From Kingdonia uniflora (taxonomy: Eukaryota > Streptophyta > Magnoliopsida > Ranunculales > Circaeasteraceae): a stretch of DNA of 64,000 nucleotides. The translations under genes were made by a program, and so were the position numbers. Below the pieces are notes generated by a model. That model was given only the letters and a program-made list of their open reading frames with translations, was not told the DNA's origin and made no database searches. Positions 1-12,507 of the stretch are shown piece by piece. Positions within the stretch are counted from its first letter, which is position 1, and every line of letters starts with the position of its first letter. The stretch spans positions 868,001 to 932,000 of the forward strand of contig JACGCM010002890.1 in NCBI GenBank assembly GCA_014058105.1. Reading direction: 5' to 3'.

Positions 1-281
1 CATAATTGAAACTGATAGGTTGTGGGGTCATCTTCACACACGCACGTCGAATTGTTTCCACGCATTTTGCCCGGCCACTCTCTATTTAGTAGTTATGTTT
101 TATTTTATTTAGTAATTCTTATTAGAAGTCTGATTAGGGTTTTTTATTCTAAATGGCATTTCCTAATTGCTTTCTAATTGTGATGAGCCTCCTTATGCCT
201 ATAAAAAGAAAGCTCATCTACCTTTATTTTTTAATGTTAGTTTTAGTGAGAGAAAGACTTAGCGTTAGGCAGAGGAGAGAG
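1..281 (+). mobile_element. Left part of an LTR interrupted by the MULE
   Basis: This stretch reads like the U3/R part of an LTR. It has a TATA-like box (tataaaaag, about 200-208), and bases 1-165 closely resemble 18297-18457. It stops where the MULE inverted repeat begins (about 282). The matching right part is probably 17027-17125, which ends in CA and is followed by a primer-site-like ttggtaccaaagt (17127-17139). I infer one LTR split by the MULE. The true LTR start lies before the window, and no clear 9 bp target duplication could be defined. Confidence 0.5.
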
Positions 282-474
282 GATTTAGAGACACTCAAAA
301 ACCAAACACTCAAGTCTCACTCAATACCAACCACTCATCTCTATTAGATGAGTGGCTCTCAAAATTTCTAATTTTCTATATAGGAAATGAGGTGGAAAAA
401 GGTTTTGGTCCTAGCTGCCCCACTTCCTCTCTCTTCCCCCTCTAGCTGACAAACACGTCGTATTTCCCTCTCTC
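282..474 (+). repeat. MULE left terminal inverted repeat
   Basis: This segment pairs with the reverse complement of 16836-17026 over almost its whole length with scattered substitutions. Shared stretches include tcaataccaaccactcat and ttttctatata. Similarity fades into CT-rich sequence after about 474 and into LTR sequence before about 282. Confidence 0.8.
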
Positions 475-1488
475 TTACAAAGATTTCAAACATCAGATTG
501 TTGTCTCTCCCTCTCTCTCTCTCTCTCTCTTTTTCTCTCTCTGATATACTCAACATTAATGTTTAATTCGAATTCCCTAAATTCCCTCCCTTAAATCTCT
601 TTCTCTCTCTCAAACAGTTTCTCCCTCCATTTTAACCAATTATTCTTTATCGAACAGTTTCTCTCTCTCGAACAATTTCTCTCTATTATACTTATCGTTA
701 GAAACAGGGCAGACAGTGTTCTTTTTATTGGGATTTGGGGGATTCAGAGAAGGGAATAATAAAAGGTTTGATGTTGAATATTGGAGAACGGAGATAAAGT
801 GGAAATTGCCGTCTATTTGAAGGTATTGGAAATCTTTGTTATACCAATTGACAATATCCCAATACCAATAATTATAGTTCATTTACCCCTTTGTGTAATG
901 TATTTTACAATCGAAATTGCCAATTTATTTCCCTTAGTTCATGTCCCCTCTGTGCATTGCATGGATAGAAGTCAAAATTGTTGAATTCGATAATATGGCA
1001 ATGGAATTGGAGTTATGGAAATATAGTATTGTCGAATTCGATAATTTAACTATGTAATTAGAGTTATGGAAATCAAATATTATCGAAATCGATAATTTAT
1101 CAATTGTAATTGGAGTTATGGAAACCTAATATTGTCGAGCTCGATAATTATGATAATGTGCATGAAGCATTACATATATAACATTGTCGACTTCGACAAT
1201 TACCAAGTATAATTGGAGTTATATATATATAATATTATCGATTTCTATAATATTGCGCTGAGACTTAGCCTAATAAAATTGTGTACATGTACACAATAAA
1301 AGAGAAAGTGTCTCCTACAACTTTCAATAGAAGAAAAAGAGAGTTGGACAGAGCAGACACAGAACACCCAGAGTTTAAATTTGTAAAAACATATAAGAGG
1401 AAGAGAAAGACTGTTGAAAAGAAAACAGTGGACCCTCTAAACACTGTTGAATAATCCCCTAACTTTGAAACTACGTAGAGTTGATCCA
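475..1488. other. MULE subterminal region: CT-rich tract, then palindromic repeat cluster 1
   Basis: No gene is seen. Bases 500-690 are pyrimidine-rich (runs of tctctc). Bases 977-1251 hold six copies of an 18 bp palindromic core at 977, 1028, 1079, 1131, 1183 and 1234, a 51-52 bp period with a spacer related to aattggagttatggaa. The region lies directly upstream of the plus-strand PMD gene, so promoter elements should be here, but none is individually recognisable. Confidence 0.55.
977..1251. repeat. Palindromic 51 bp tandem repeat, cluster 1
   Basis: Six units follow each other, each with a core of the form attgtcga-(2 nt)-tcgacaat or its attatcga/tcgataat variant. Core starts are 977, 1028, 1079, 1131, 1183 and 1234. 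The same unit recurs in six other clusters, all inside this MULE. Confidence 0.8.
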
Positions 1489-2839
1489 ATGGATCATATT
1501 GAAGATGGTGGCGAGGCTAGGTTAACTGGGGGCTCTGAAATTCATAATGAGTCTGCCCAACCTGCTTTGGGATCTCAACCAACGCTCCCAACTGATTCTG
1601 ATGTTAACATTCCTAGTGTTGGGGAGAATTGTGAACATAGTGTTGGGGGTAATTGTGAAGGCGAGGTGGCTACAAATAGCAAAAATGTTGGCCCTATTAA
1701 TAATAGTTTACTCAGGAGCTTCAACTTCTAAAGAGCGAGGTCGATCACGCTAGGGCAGGTATACTATTCAATTATTATTTGTTATTCCCATTATTTGTTA
1801 CATTTTATTTGGTAATCTCATTTTTTTCTTACATAATCGATGTTATTGTTCAGGAGAAGCCGTGTCTTCGTGTTTACTATCACCCGTCAACGTGGAATCT
1901 TACAAGGGAACCACAAATGGTCCAGGATTTGGTTAAGTTGAAGGGTTTAGATAGAATTAGGATCATATCGTAAGACTCTTATAACTCCGGCCTTATTTAT
2001 ATATTTGTCGAACGTTGGCAACCGAAAACTAATAGTTTCCACTTCAAATGGGGGGAGATGACTCTAACTTTAGATGAAGTGGAGCAACTGATCAGCTTTG
2101 GTACAGATGGTGATGCCACAGTAATTGGCGGGGCTTGGGGATCCCCGTGCTTCTCGAGGTTTCCAGAAGAATCTTTTACTAGATTTAAATAGATTCAAGA
2201 CTTTGAAAACTGGTGGTGTAGGAAAAAATTTGTCACTGAGGAAACTAAGAGAATATTATGTATACAAATTGAAGAAAGTTCTCAGTAATGGTACTGCTAG
2301 GAGAGCCAAGAAGAAGGGGTTAACAACCAAGTATTTGCTCGTGCGTACATGTTATATGTACTTGGTTCCTTTTTATTTCCCACGAAAAGGAGCATTGATA
2401 TTAGTGCACGGTATCTGGACTTGTTTGCCAAGGACAAAGTGGCAAAGAAATTGTCATGGGGATCAACAGTTCTGGCGCACATGTATCACAATCTCGGTGC
2501 AGCATCTCAAGATGATGGGAGGCAATTTACATGATGTACCACGCTACTCAAGGTGATTTCCATACTCCTTTACTAATGATGTATACATATGCTTGAACCT
2601 ATTTACTAATTTGATTTTGTTTATCAATATATATGTAGTCGTGGATCTTTGCACGTTTCCCAAAGTTTGCTAGGATACCGAAGGAGATGGATTTTGACTA
2701 ATATGGGCATTGTACTTGTTGGAAATGGGGCGGATCTGTTGCGGATAGATACAGTGGTCCAGTTTTACTAAAGTTTTGGGAAGCATTGGACAATTACAAA
2801 GTCGATGATATAAGTTGATTAGATGAACTATTATTATTT

Positions 2840-3143
2840 TTTGCAGTATACACTGGTCTATTGGTCACTGCTATATACTTACATACACAGCCAATATGTA
2901 AGTACATATTATCGAAGTTGACAATATTGGTAGTGTATATGGAAACAGACAATATATAATATTGTCGAGTTCGACAATTATGGCAGTGTAGTTGGAGTTA
3001 TGCATATATAATATTGTCGAGCTCGACAATTACCAAGTACAATTGGAGTTATGCATATATAATATTGTCGAAATCGATAATATATTTAAATTATTATCGA
3101 ACGACTGGATAAACCGACAATTTAATGTTGCATATTCGACAAT
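2840..3143. repeat. Palindromic repeat cluster 2, in a PMD-gene intron
   Basis: Cores start at 2908, 2961, 3013 and 3064 (51-53 bp apart), with degenerate copies to 3143. The whole 300 bp block, including the lead-in gtatacactggtctattgg, is related to 12508-12852. Confidence 0.75.
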
Positions 3144-3674
3144 TATTGGGTGTTTGTACAGTTTCTTCTTTAAATATTTTTCCCGTCTCTTTTACAGTTC
3201 TAAACATAATATATTTGACTCATTTTTTACGTAGGTTCTACAGGACCCATATAGAGATAAAAGGGATTTTGCACAAGGGTTCAAGGAGATCACCAATTTC
3301 TATGGTGCGCTAGCAAGTCCAGGCCATGTTCAGCCCTACTGCCCAAATAAGGTTATGCAACAGTTCTCACGAGAGCAAGACATCCCCACAAAGCTATTTT
3401 GTCCAGAGGTGTCCAACCTATAGATATCAGAAGAGCTGAGAAAATACAACCCAAAGTATGAGTGGGTTGATTTCTTCTTCATAAAGAAGTAGAAGGATTC
3501 GGTACTGAAGATGGCTGAAAGGGGGCGGAGGGTACAAGAGGGCCCTCCAGTATGTAAGGTGGGATACTCGAAGTGGTTTTCCACTATCTCGTGGACCACG
3601 ATCTGTCCTATTACCTTTGACTTGGTTGTAGATGATGATGTTGGGATATTTGGAATTCATCAAATAATCCACAA

Positions 3675-4192
3675 TACGATAGAAAAGCTCTAGTTAGTAG
3701 AAAAGTACGAAGAACGCCAAATTATATGGGAAAAATAAAATATTCAATTGTATAAACGAAGTAATTACAATGAATAAACACTAAACCCTAAGCTTCTTCC
3801 TTAAAACTCCTCTAGATCTAACATAGATCTAATAATGGCTAGCCTTACCCCTTTAATAAGGGTTACAACTCCTAGTTACAAAATATGACAAATATGTCCT
3901 TAAACGCCTAAAGAGAAAGGCTAAATTGCGCCTCTGTTCGAACAGAATAAGTTTTTGTTTTAATAATAATAATAATATATTCGAATAGATTTTAATCTAT
4001 TAAAATAAAACACCTCAGGCCAAATTGTATTCGAATACATATAAAAGAGTATTCGAACAGAAAATGCATTCGAATAGATTTTAATCTATTCGAATAAAAT
4101 ACCTTAGGCCGAAATATATTCAAATTGAAATAAATTTGTTCGAATAGATTAGGTGAATCTTCATCGAATTATCCCGAGATCCTCATGGATCA
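3675..4192 (-). repeat. 3' LTR of the nested Ty3/gypsy element
   Basis: Direct-repeat partner of 8857-9375. It contains AT-rich sub-repeats with ttcgaatagattttaatct-like units. The left edge begins tacgatag, not the expected TG; the right edge ends ggatca. Confidence 0.8.
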
Positions 4193-4259
4193 TGGCTCCC
4201 CCCTAGGAGCCTTGAGCTCCTGCTCAAGCTAGAACTAGAGATGTAGGAATGCGGCGATG

Positions 4260-7200
4260 CCTAATTTCGTATTGTACCACTTCGACTTACTAGGTAGTTG
4301 ACCCTTCTTCCAAACTCAGAACGACTCAATACTACCCCATCTTGTAGTATGAACTTTCCTCTCCAAAATACCATTCTCCTGTAACAGATCTTTTCTTTCC
4401 ATCCATGAGTCATCAATTGATAGTAGGCGAGTGTCGATTGAAGACTCTTCATCTAAATGAGATGGCTCAAGCAGCTTCAAATGCTCGGCATTAATCAGCA
4501 AATACATCTTCATGAAATGTGGCAAATCTAACTGGGAAGAATTGTCACCAATCTTCTTGAGTATCAAAAATGGACCATAAAAGATAGGTTTGAGCTTCTT
4601 ACCTTCCCCATTAAGACGTTCATTACCCAAATGCAACCAAACCAGGTCGCCCTCTTGAAAAGTATACTCAACCAGATTTTATCTTGTCGAGCCTTATACT
4701 TCACCTGAGTCTTTTTCAACTGTGCTTCAACAGCCTCATGAACCTTACTTATTTTCTCGATAAAATGCTGAGCTTTAACCTGCACCTCCTCCTCCTTCCC
4801 TGATACCGTCTTGTTACTAAGACTAAATGCCAAATCAAAAGGGCTTTGCAGCAAGTACCCCAAACAAACTTTAAATGGAGATTTCAAAATGGAACCATGA
4901 ATTACTCGGTTGAACGCAAACTAAAGATACGGTAAACTCTCATCCCATGTCTTAGGATGCTTAGAATGGAATCCCCGTAATAAATGTACCAAAGTGCGAT
5001 TAACTACCTCTGTTTGCCCGTAAGTCTACGGATGAAAAGCGGTACTTCTCTTTAACTTAGTGTCCATCATCCCCCATAACGATCTTCAAAAATTCCCCCA
5101 AAAAGCAGCCATCCTTATCATAAATAAAAGAAGAAGGGAGTCCAAAATACCTCCAGAAGTCTCTGAAAAACAATCGCGCTGCTCCTTCCCCGGTGGTCAT
5201 CTTCTGGCATAGAATAAGTACAATCATCTTGCTGAATCAATCCACCACCACAAATAAATAGTCATTTTTACACCTAGTCATAGGAAAACCACCCATAAAA
5301 TCCATCAAAATGCTCTACCAAGGTCGACTAGGAACTGGCAATGGTAAGTACAGTCTTATCTTCTTATTAGAAGGCTTCGATGTATTGTAAAGCACGCAAC
5401 CACGAACCACACCAGCAATATCTACCTGCATCTTCGGCCAATAGACATAATGCCACAAATTCGAAATAGTCTTCTCAACCCCAAAATGACCTGCTACCCG
5501 AGAATAATGTGCCTATCAAATCTAATTCAAATGGTCTCTACCCTCTGAAATACATAGTACACTACCTCTATAAATCAAACCATACTTCAAAACATACTCG
5601 CATGTCTTACCTTGCAGTAACTTCTCATAAATCACACTGAGCTCCTTGTCATCGTCATACCCTGAAACGTACTCAGAAAGAAGAATAAGTTGTATCTGCA
5701 TAGCTACCAACAAAGCAGAAATAGTTGGTAACGGGGGTCGAGATAACATATCAGCCATCTTGTTGTCCACTCATTTCTTATACTTGAACAATAAGGCAAA
5801 TTACTGAAGGTACGACATCCACTTCATATGGCGAGCTTGTTGAAGCTTGGACTGCGTAGATAAGTACTATAATGGTTTGTGATCGGAATGTACCATAACC
5901 TTTTTCCTCAATAAGTAACTCTGCTAATATTTTACTGATTGATATAACGTGTAAAACTTCTTATCATAGGTAGGATAGTTACGTACTTCTCCTCTAAACA
6001 TCTCATAATGGTAAGCAACCGGCTTCCCATCCTGTAAAAAGGATTGTTCTCAATGCATAGTCTGACGCATCTGTCTCGACCTAAAAATGCCACTACAAAT
6101 TAGGCAATGCTAACACTAGTGCATCCGTAATCCTCTGCTTTACTAACAGAAAAGTCTTCTCATGGTGCTCTTCCCACATAAACTGTACATTGGTCTTCAT
6201 CAAAGAATGTAACGGTACGGCGATTAATGAAAAATGATGAATAAATTTTTGTAAGTACTGACAAGAACCCATAAAACTCCTCACTTCCATCACTATACGG
6301 GGTCAAGGCCAATTAGTAATGACCGAGACCTTCTCTGGATCGATCTTAAGCTCGCCGCCACCAACAATAAATCCCAAATAGACTAGCTCCCTCTTCCCAA
6401 ACTCACACTTCTTCCCGTTAAGAAAAAGTTAATATGGTCCCAAAATGCCCAACACTTTGCATAAATGCCCAAGGTGCTCTTCCCATGTATGACTATATAT
6501 TAAGATATCATCCAAATACACAATCACAAAATCATCAATAAAAATACGAAGTACCTTATTTATTAGCCGTATAAATGTCATCGGGGGATTACATAACCCA
6601 AAGGGAATCAATAACCACTTAAATAGGCCTTATTTGGTCTTGAACACTGTCTTCTATGTATCTTCTTCCCGGATTTTAACTTGATGGTAACCCGACTTAA
6701 GATCCAACTTTGTGAAAAACTGAGTCGTCTGCAACTCATCAAAAAGCTCATCAATCCGTGAAAGTAGATAACAATTATTCATAGTGATCTTGTTCAGCAC
6801 TCGATAATCCACATACATCCTCTAAGATCCATCCATTTTCGGTACCAATAACACCGGTAAACCACAAGGTGAGCAGCTTGGATTAATAACTCCTTGCTCC
6901 AGGAGTTCATGTACCTTTTTCTTGATCTTATCAAACTCTATAACAGAAGTATGATATAACCCAATATTGGGAAGTGTCTCACCATTCACCAAGGTGATAT
7001 TATACTACACATCTCTCTTGCGCGGTATCCCTTCTATGCCCAGAAACAAGTCTTCATACTCATGCAACTCCCCGATATCGATTTGTTGCTTAGGAGACAT
7101 TTCCAAAGTGGACAATACCGTAGCCGACGGACCCTCTTGAACCGGTCGCACCAACAACAATACAAATTTGCCGCTCGAATTAACCAACCTCTTCACCTGA

Positions 7201-8798
7201 GTCGATGTTACCAAATAACTAGTAGTGATATGTTCCTTGCACGTATTGATATGAAACTCTGTCCCATCTCTCACCAAACGATACTTACGAACTCGACGGC
7301 AAAGGGTTGCATCTCGGTCCCAAAGAAAAGGGCTACCCAAGATTACTTAATACACGTCCAACGGAACCACCTCACATGTCACTTCGTCAATAAACTTCTC
7401 AATAATTGCAAACTTGAACGTACACTGCTTAGTGAACTTTAACTCCTCGTCTTTCTGAATCTAACCCAAACCGTACGGCTTAGGATGAGCCACAGTAGCC
7501 AAACCCATCTTCATCACCACCGCCTCAAAAATTAAATTCTTTTGACTACCCGGATCAGTAATGGCCTTGACTAAGCTCTGCTTCACTTGAATACTGACAT
7601 AAAAAAACTCTTCCTGACTCACCTCGTCGATAGCTAGAGGTTGCTTGAACATTAGAGTAAGCTTAGGATTTGGCTTATATATATCCGAAAGATCTACAAT
7701 TATTGCGGCTAGTGCATGTTTCTCTTTCTTGCCCTTCTCCTCCTTCGACAGAAGCTACGAGTGAAGTTTCTAACATCTATCTGAATTGTGCCCATTAGCC
7801 TTATAATGACTACAGATAGTCCCCTTGAATAAAGACCCCTCCCCTTTGGACTCCCCTTTCTTATCAAACTTCTAATTAGACTTATACCCTGACTTGTTCT
7901 TATCGTCTTTCTTGTCACTCTTCAAGTACCTGCCTTCAATAGTAATTGTTTTAACGGTAGAGTCTTCGATAATTTCCACATTGAAGAGTTTTAATTTTCT
8001 TCTAATAAACTTTGACAAACCCTTCACATACTTCATGAACACCTTGTACTCATCCACTTCAATATCTAAAACCAACACATGGTTATGAAACTCCGTAGTG
8101 AATTGCTGTACGGATTGCCCAAACCTCTGGCGCAAGTTGTACTATTTGTACCATCACTCATGTTCATACCCAATTGGATAAAATTACTTCCTCACCAAAA
8201 CCTTGAATTCCTTCCAACTTAGACTTTTGACATCATGTCATTTCCGATAGGATTTCCACCACGTTAGTAAATGACTTGCAAATTTCAAAGTAGAGAAACA
8301 AATCTTCTGAGCGTTGGAATATTCATAAATGGAAAAATAGGTCTATAACATACCTAACCAATTATCCAACTTTTCGGCATCGACGAAACCATCGAATACC
8401 GGAATCTTAATTTTAAAGTCAATACGAAGATTACGCATAGGATTCATTGACTTACCAAAACCTGGGCGCTCCTTGATGGATTTGGCATCACTAGAATCGT
8501 TATCTATCCCCGTATTATCGACGTCTCCATCCACCTCCATAACTCCTTTCTACCTCGAGCGACCTCGCCGTGTCACCGAAGCGAAAGCCTTCACGAGGTT
8601 CGTGAGACGCAACAGCTCTAGCAACTTCTCTACAGTAGAAGTTAGGCTGGAAACTATTATTTCTAAAATCGTCAGTCGATCGTTGGACTCGTCCATCTCC
8701 AAATCATCTTTCTTCTTCGAATTAGGTTCGCGATAAATCTTCAACGGACTCACTAGCTTCTCCTTCGTTTGCATGAGACGGTCACGTGTAGAGATCAT
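4260..8798 (-). pseudogene. Ty3/gypsy gag-pol polyprotein, broken
   Basis: Reading from ATG 8798 leftward: gag with a coiled-coil-like N-terminus (8798-8550) and a gag core (about 8540-7870, including RFGQSVQQFTTEFHNHVL). A degenerate zinc-knuckle-like piece follows (about 7800), then a protease-like segment (ITDPGSQKNLI, about 7560, with DPGS where DSGA/DTGS is usual). Reverse transcriptase is next, with CSPCGLPVLLVPKMDGS (about 6880), FTKLDLKSGYHQVKI (about 6710) and VIVYLDDILIYS (about 6530, catalytic YLDD). RNase H and integrase remnants follow, then a C-terminal segment (4887-4260) ending in residues like those after the integrase of chromovirus-type elements. There are many stops and frame changes, most of them between 6100 and 4890. 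A dead copy. Confidence 0.8.
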
Positions 8799-8856
8799 AA
8801 ACCATAATCAACCCCCAAAGATCATAACTGGAAAACTTATGCCACTTAATATATAA

Positions 8857-9375
8857 TACGATAGAGAAGCTCTAGTTAGCATAAAAGTATGAAGAACGCC
8901 AAATTGGATGGGAAACATAAGAGATTCAATTGTATAAACGAAGTAATTACAATAAATAAACTCTAAACCATAAGATTCTTCCTTTGAACTCCTCTAGATC
9001 AAACATAGATCTAACAATGGCTAGCCATACCCCTTTAATAAGGGTTACAAGTCCTAGTTACAAAATAGGACAAATATGCCCTTAAACGCCTAAAGAGAAA
9101 GGTTAAATCACGCCTCTGTTCGAACATAATAAGTTTCTGCACGAATAATATAAAAAATGTATTCGAATAGATTTTAATATATTCAAATAAAACAACTCAG
9201 GCCAAAATGTATTCGAATACACATAAAAGTGTATTCGAACGAAAAATGTATTCGAGTAGATTTTAATCTATTTGAATAAAATACCTCAGGCCGAAATGTA
9301 TTCGAACAGAAAAAAAATATGTTCGAATTAATTTGGTGAATCTTTATCGAATCATCCCGAGATCCTCCTGGATCA
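8857..9375 (-). repeat. 5' LTR of the nested Ty3/gypsy element
   Basis: Partner of 3675-4192. Sequence immediately left of it (minus-strand reading aagtggcataag, 8830-8845) lies where the primer site should be but is a poor match to a tRNA-iMet site. Confidence 0.8.
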
Positions 9376-9833
9376 TCGAAGGAAGAAAGCCTATGTCAAT
9401 GAGAATGGTGACACCCCCGTGGACCAATATGAAGATATTGGTGAACAATATCATGCATCAGTTAGTACATTTTCCCTTATATTCTGTTCACTTCACAAAA
9501 TTTATTCCCAAATATTTATTCTCTAATATTATGTTTACTTCACAAATGACTTTTATAGCTCAATGAGCATGCCACTCTGTCTCTAAATGCCCATGATACC
9601 ATGCCAACATGGGCTGAATCTGGCGGGTTAGATCAGTAAATTAAAGCATTAAATGACGAGCTTCAGAAGCTTAAGGAAGATAATGATAAAGAGTCTGAAG
9701 CTACCATAAAATTACAAAAGGCCCTGAAAAAGAAGGTCAATTATACCAGCAACTAGTATATTGTTGTTCACTATCTGCATGCAACTTAATGTTAGTGTTT
9801 ATGTAAAGTTATTCTTATATCTAATTGTCGAGT

Positions 9834-9998
9834 TTGACAATTATGACAGTGTATGTGAAGTTAAAAATATATAATATTGTCAAGTTCAACAATTATGGTA
9901 GTGATTTGTAAATTCATCTATATGTAATATTGTCAAGATCGACAATAATATAGTAAGATACATTAGAAAATTGTCGAATTCCCAGTGGGTCGACAATT
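9834..9998. repeat. Palindromic repeat cluster 3, in an intron
   Basis: Cores start at about 9834, 9876, 9929 and 9970. The cores vary (for example attgtcaagttcaacaat), and the last one has a loop of about 12 bases between its arms. The cluster lies between coiled-coil exons of the plus-strand MULE gene. Confidence 0.7.
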
Positions 9999-10992
9999 TT
10001 AAAGTTCACATGTACAGTTTTAATACAATTATAGAATAATTGTTTCATCTCATCTTAACCTCAGACAAGTGAATGTAATTTGTTGAGAGAAACCATTGAT
10101 CAAATGAAGGAGGATATGCAACTGAAGCATGTACTTGAGCAATGTGCACTAGCATACACAGATCTACCGGGGCAGTTAGATGCAAAAGTAAAGTCTTAAG
10201 CAGATATCATTTCCCCTCCATTGATAATTTTATTCCAAACACTAATATTTGAAATAATATTTTTGATTGTAGATATTGGAGTACAAGAATTTACAAGAAA
10301 AAAATTTAAGTTTGGAGGCAGAGCTTAGGCAAAAATTTGGCCTTAAAGAATATAATGAGGGCTTATACGTGGAGTTAAATAAGAAGGTAATGTGGTGTAT
10401 AGATGTTAATAGCCCATAATTACTTATTGGGGTTTATTAATCATTCTTGCATGTGGTGTAATTATTTTACAAATGTGCACAATCTAAGGAGAATAAGTTA
10501 CTAAAAGTGGTCAATGCCCTTTTGATGGAGCAGATAGACTTGCAATTTCCACCAACTATACCTGTGAGTTTACCCACATTTTTATTGGTTTGTGGCTGCA
10601 TTATTTCAAACTCTAGTAACATTTTTCTTGTGCTGCGTTTTTTAAACAGCTAGATATCCTCTAATCACATCATCCTATGACAGACCTAAACCTAGCAAAG
10701 AACTATGATGACTTATTGTCTGCGCATTAGGAACTTAAGAAGAAGTTGACTGCGAAAAAAGATTTTGTAAGTCATTCAAAATGAATGAAATTAGTTTTAG
10801 TTAGTAAATTGGAGTTTGTGCTTGATTATCCAAAAATAGAATATTTCTTGGCTGGGTTTGATAGTATTGACTTTATTTTAAGTATAATTTTGTAAAGCAC
10901 TTGAGTATTTTTTATGTAAATCAGATGTTACATTCAATTTGGATTCCCTGGTTAATATTTGTTTGGCTATGGTAGCAGTACTGATGTGTTAA

Positions 10993-11123
10993 TATTGTTG
11001 AATTAACCCGTGTATCGACAATAATAACTGAAGTAATTATCGATTTAGTTCGCCCTCGACAATTTGTCTTTGCTTAGACAACATAGTATTGTCGAAATCG
11101 ACAATTATCGACAATAATTGACT
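10993..11123. repeat. Palindromic repeat cluster 4, in an intron
   Basis: The arms attgttgaatt/tcgacaat, attatcga/ctcgacaat and attgtcgaaatcgacaat follow each other in 130 bp. It lies in an intron of the PMD/OTU-like gene, between exons near 10770 and 11178. Confidence 0.7.
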
Positions 11124-11542
11124 TTTAAATGACAATTACCTGAACTTGATGCTCATCTCCTTTATGTCTATGGAACAGATACTGAACTGAACATCTAAGT
11201 ACAAGAAAGAAGCTACGAGATATACGGAGGAAACTAACGATCTCGTAAGCCCCCCTCTCCATATTTATTTCATGAAATGATTATTTCACTGTTAATCCTA
11301 ATATTATAGTTTTTTTTAGCGTAAGAAGTTGGTTAATGCTGAAGAGATGAAGAAGACTTTGGAAGTAAATAACAGTGAATGGGTATGGCATATTCTTAAG
11401 TCTTGTACCTATGTCACCCCTTGTCATGTCATTATTGATAAACTTTGGTGATGCACTTATTAGTGTCTACTTTAATATCTAGTTGTTGTTGTTGCAGGAG
11501 GTTTGGCGTCAATCATTAAAATAGGCACTTACGAGTGAAGGG

Positions 11543-12360
11543 ATGGGAGATATGGGGGACCCAACATTTGAAGAACTTTTTGACCAAAATGAAAGATTCT
11601 TCACAATAGCACAACAAGGGCCCAAGGGAGATTATCAAGAAGTCTTGGTTTCGACGGGGCTAACCTTTAAAAATATCATCATTGCTAGGAGGGAGGATAT
11701 GGCTAAGAAGAAGAAGTTATATTCTAACCGTAGGCAAAGTATCTTCTAGATGTACGTGGTATCGACATCAGTGATAGCAATTCTACTTTTAGGATTCTGG
11801 CCACGATTCAGTCTCAGAGTCAGCATAGATTCCAGGATGTAATGAAAATGTTGAAGTCATTTCTCTGCAAAGACCCCGTATTCTGGAAGAGTATCTTCAG
11901 CTAGACATTGGGTATGCAATTTACTCTAGCCAGTGAGAAGGCGTATGAATGTTTGTTACAGGCATGTTCATTTGGTCATCAGCATGTGAATTATAGGCAT
12001 ATGGCGCATTTACTATCCACTTACTATGAGAAGGTTGTGGTCTTCATTAGCCACACTTCAGCATATACATTCTTACCCATTTTTTGGGCACGTAAGAAAA
12101 ATACTACGTTGAATAAAGAAAAGTTTCAGGACCTTCTTATGGATACTTGTCAGTACTGGTGGTTTGGCTTTGGGGCAGACAAACATTACGCTTGTTAGTT
12201 TCCAAAGTATGATGCACCAATGCCTCTATTTTCTAGTCTTTTCTACGGTCATGCAGATTTGGAAATTCCAGCGGCTTTTGCGAAAGAATAACTGACGAGG
12301 TATTTTGATGTAAGAAACAAGACCTTCAAGGTATTACTCAGGGAACATAATGTAAAAGGG
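11543..12360 (+). pseudogene. OTU-like cysteine protease domain with the catalytic Cys replaced
   Basis: Frames in this last part follow the order of MULE-associated OTU domains. DISDSNSTFR (about 11761-11790) sits where OTU proteins have an Asp-Gly-Asn-Cys motif. VNYRHMAHLLSTYYEKVVVF (about 11989-12048) matches the MPDMGHLIAS-type segment. GFGADKHYACQFPKYDAPMP (about 12168-12227) matches the C-terminal block that holds the catalytic His, which is present. The Cys position is Ser (tct), and stops occur at about 11902 and 12198. OTU domains are known in some MULE proteins. This is a by-eye motif match, and the sequence could be a more distant papain-fold relative. Confidence 0.5.
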
Positions 12361-12507
12361 TATCAATTGAATTCCATGATCATTGTTTGTTTGTCGACAA
12401 GTGTTTAGGGTTGTTAACAAGTGTGTGTATATCCCATTTTTCATAAGAGTGCCCCGTGTTGATTTATTTTTTGTCGACCAAATGTTTGTATATCACATTT
12501 TTTTTGT

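Larger units (their letters stand above)
3675..9375 (-). mobile_element. Ty3/gypsy LTR retrotransposon nested in the PMD gene
   Basis: The LTRs are 3675-4192 (3' LTR) and 8857-9375 (5' LTR), 518 and 519 bp, alignable end to end with many substitutions. The element reads right to left. A polypurine tract (plus strand ctcccccct, about 4196-4204) lies just inside the left LTR. The internal part is only about 4.7 kb and codes gag-pol. The element interrupts the PMD gene between about 3670 and 9376. The 5 bp flanks (cacaa and tcgaa) do not match clearly, so a target duplication is not proven. Confidence 0.85.
1489..12360 (+). pseudogene. MULE-borne PMD / coiled-coil / OTU-like gene, interrupted and decayed
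   Basis: An acidic N-terminus starts at ATG 1489. A plant mobile domain follows in about 1851-3660, with recognisable pieces such as VERWQPKTNSFHFKWGEMT (about 2009-2065), ARAYMLYVLGSFLF (about 2338-2380) and PYCPNKVMQQFSREQDIP (about 3333-3386). After the nested retrotransposon the gene resumes at 9376 with short exons rich in Lys, Glu and Leu (9565-11385, coiled-coil-like), separated by introns with canonical-looking borders. It ends in an OTU-like domain (about 11543-12360). In-frame stops occur, for example at about 1972, 2188 and 9637, and the 5.7 kb insertion breaks it. PMD proteins are known both as host proteins (MAIN/MAIL1) and as TE passengers. Exon limits are inferred; the PMD assignment is stronger than the overall gene model. 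Confidence 0.7.

Noticed and set aside
977..1251. CRISPR-like array
   Set aside because: The regular 51 bp period has a palindromic core, but the spacers are also repeats of each other and the context is a plant transposon.
2297..2482. Minus-strand open frame opposite the PMD core
   Set aside because: It is a shadow of the plus-strand PMD frames, with no domain of its own.
3670..9380. 5 bp target duplication for the nested gypsy element
   Set aside because: The flanks cacaa and tcgaa do not match; either mutation or a misplaced LTR edge. Not claimed.
9333..9566. Plus-strand open frame across the right LTR edge
   Set aside because: It crosses the LTR/host junction and is in a different frame from the PMD gene continuation (RRKKAYVNENGDTP).
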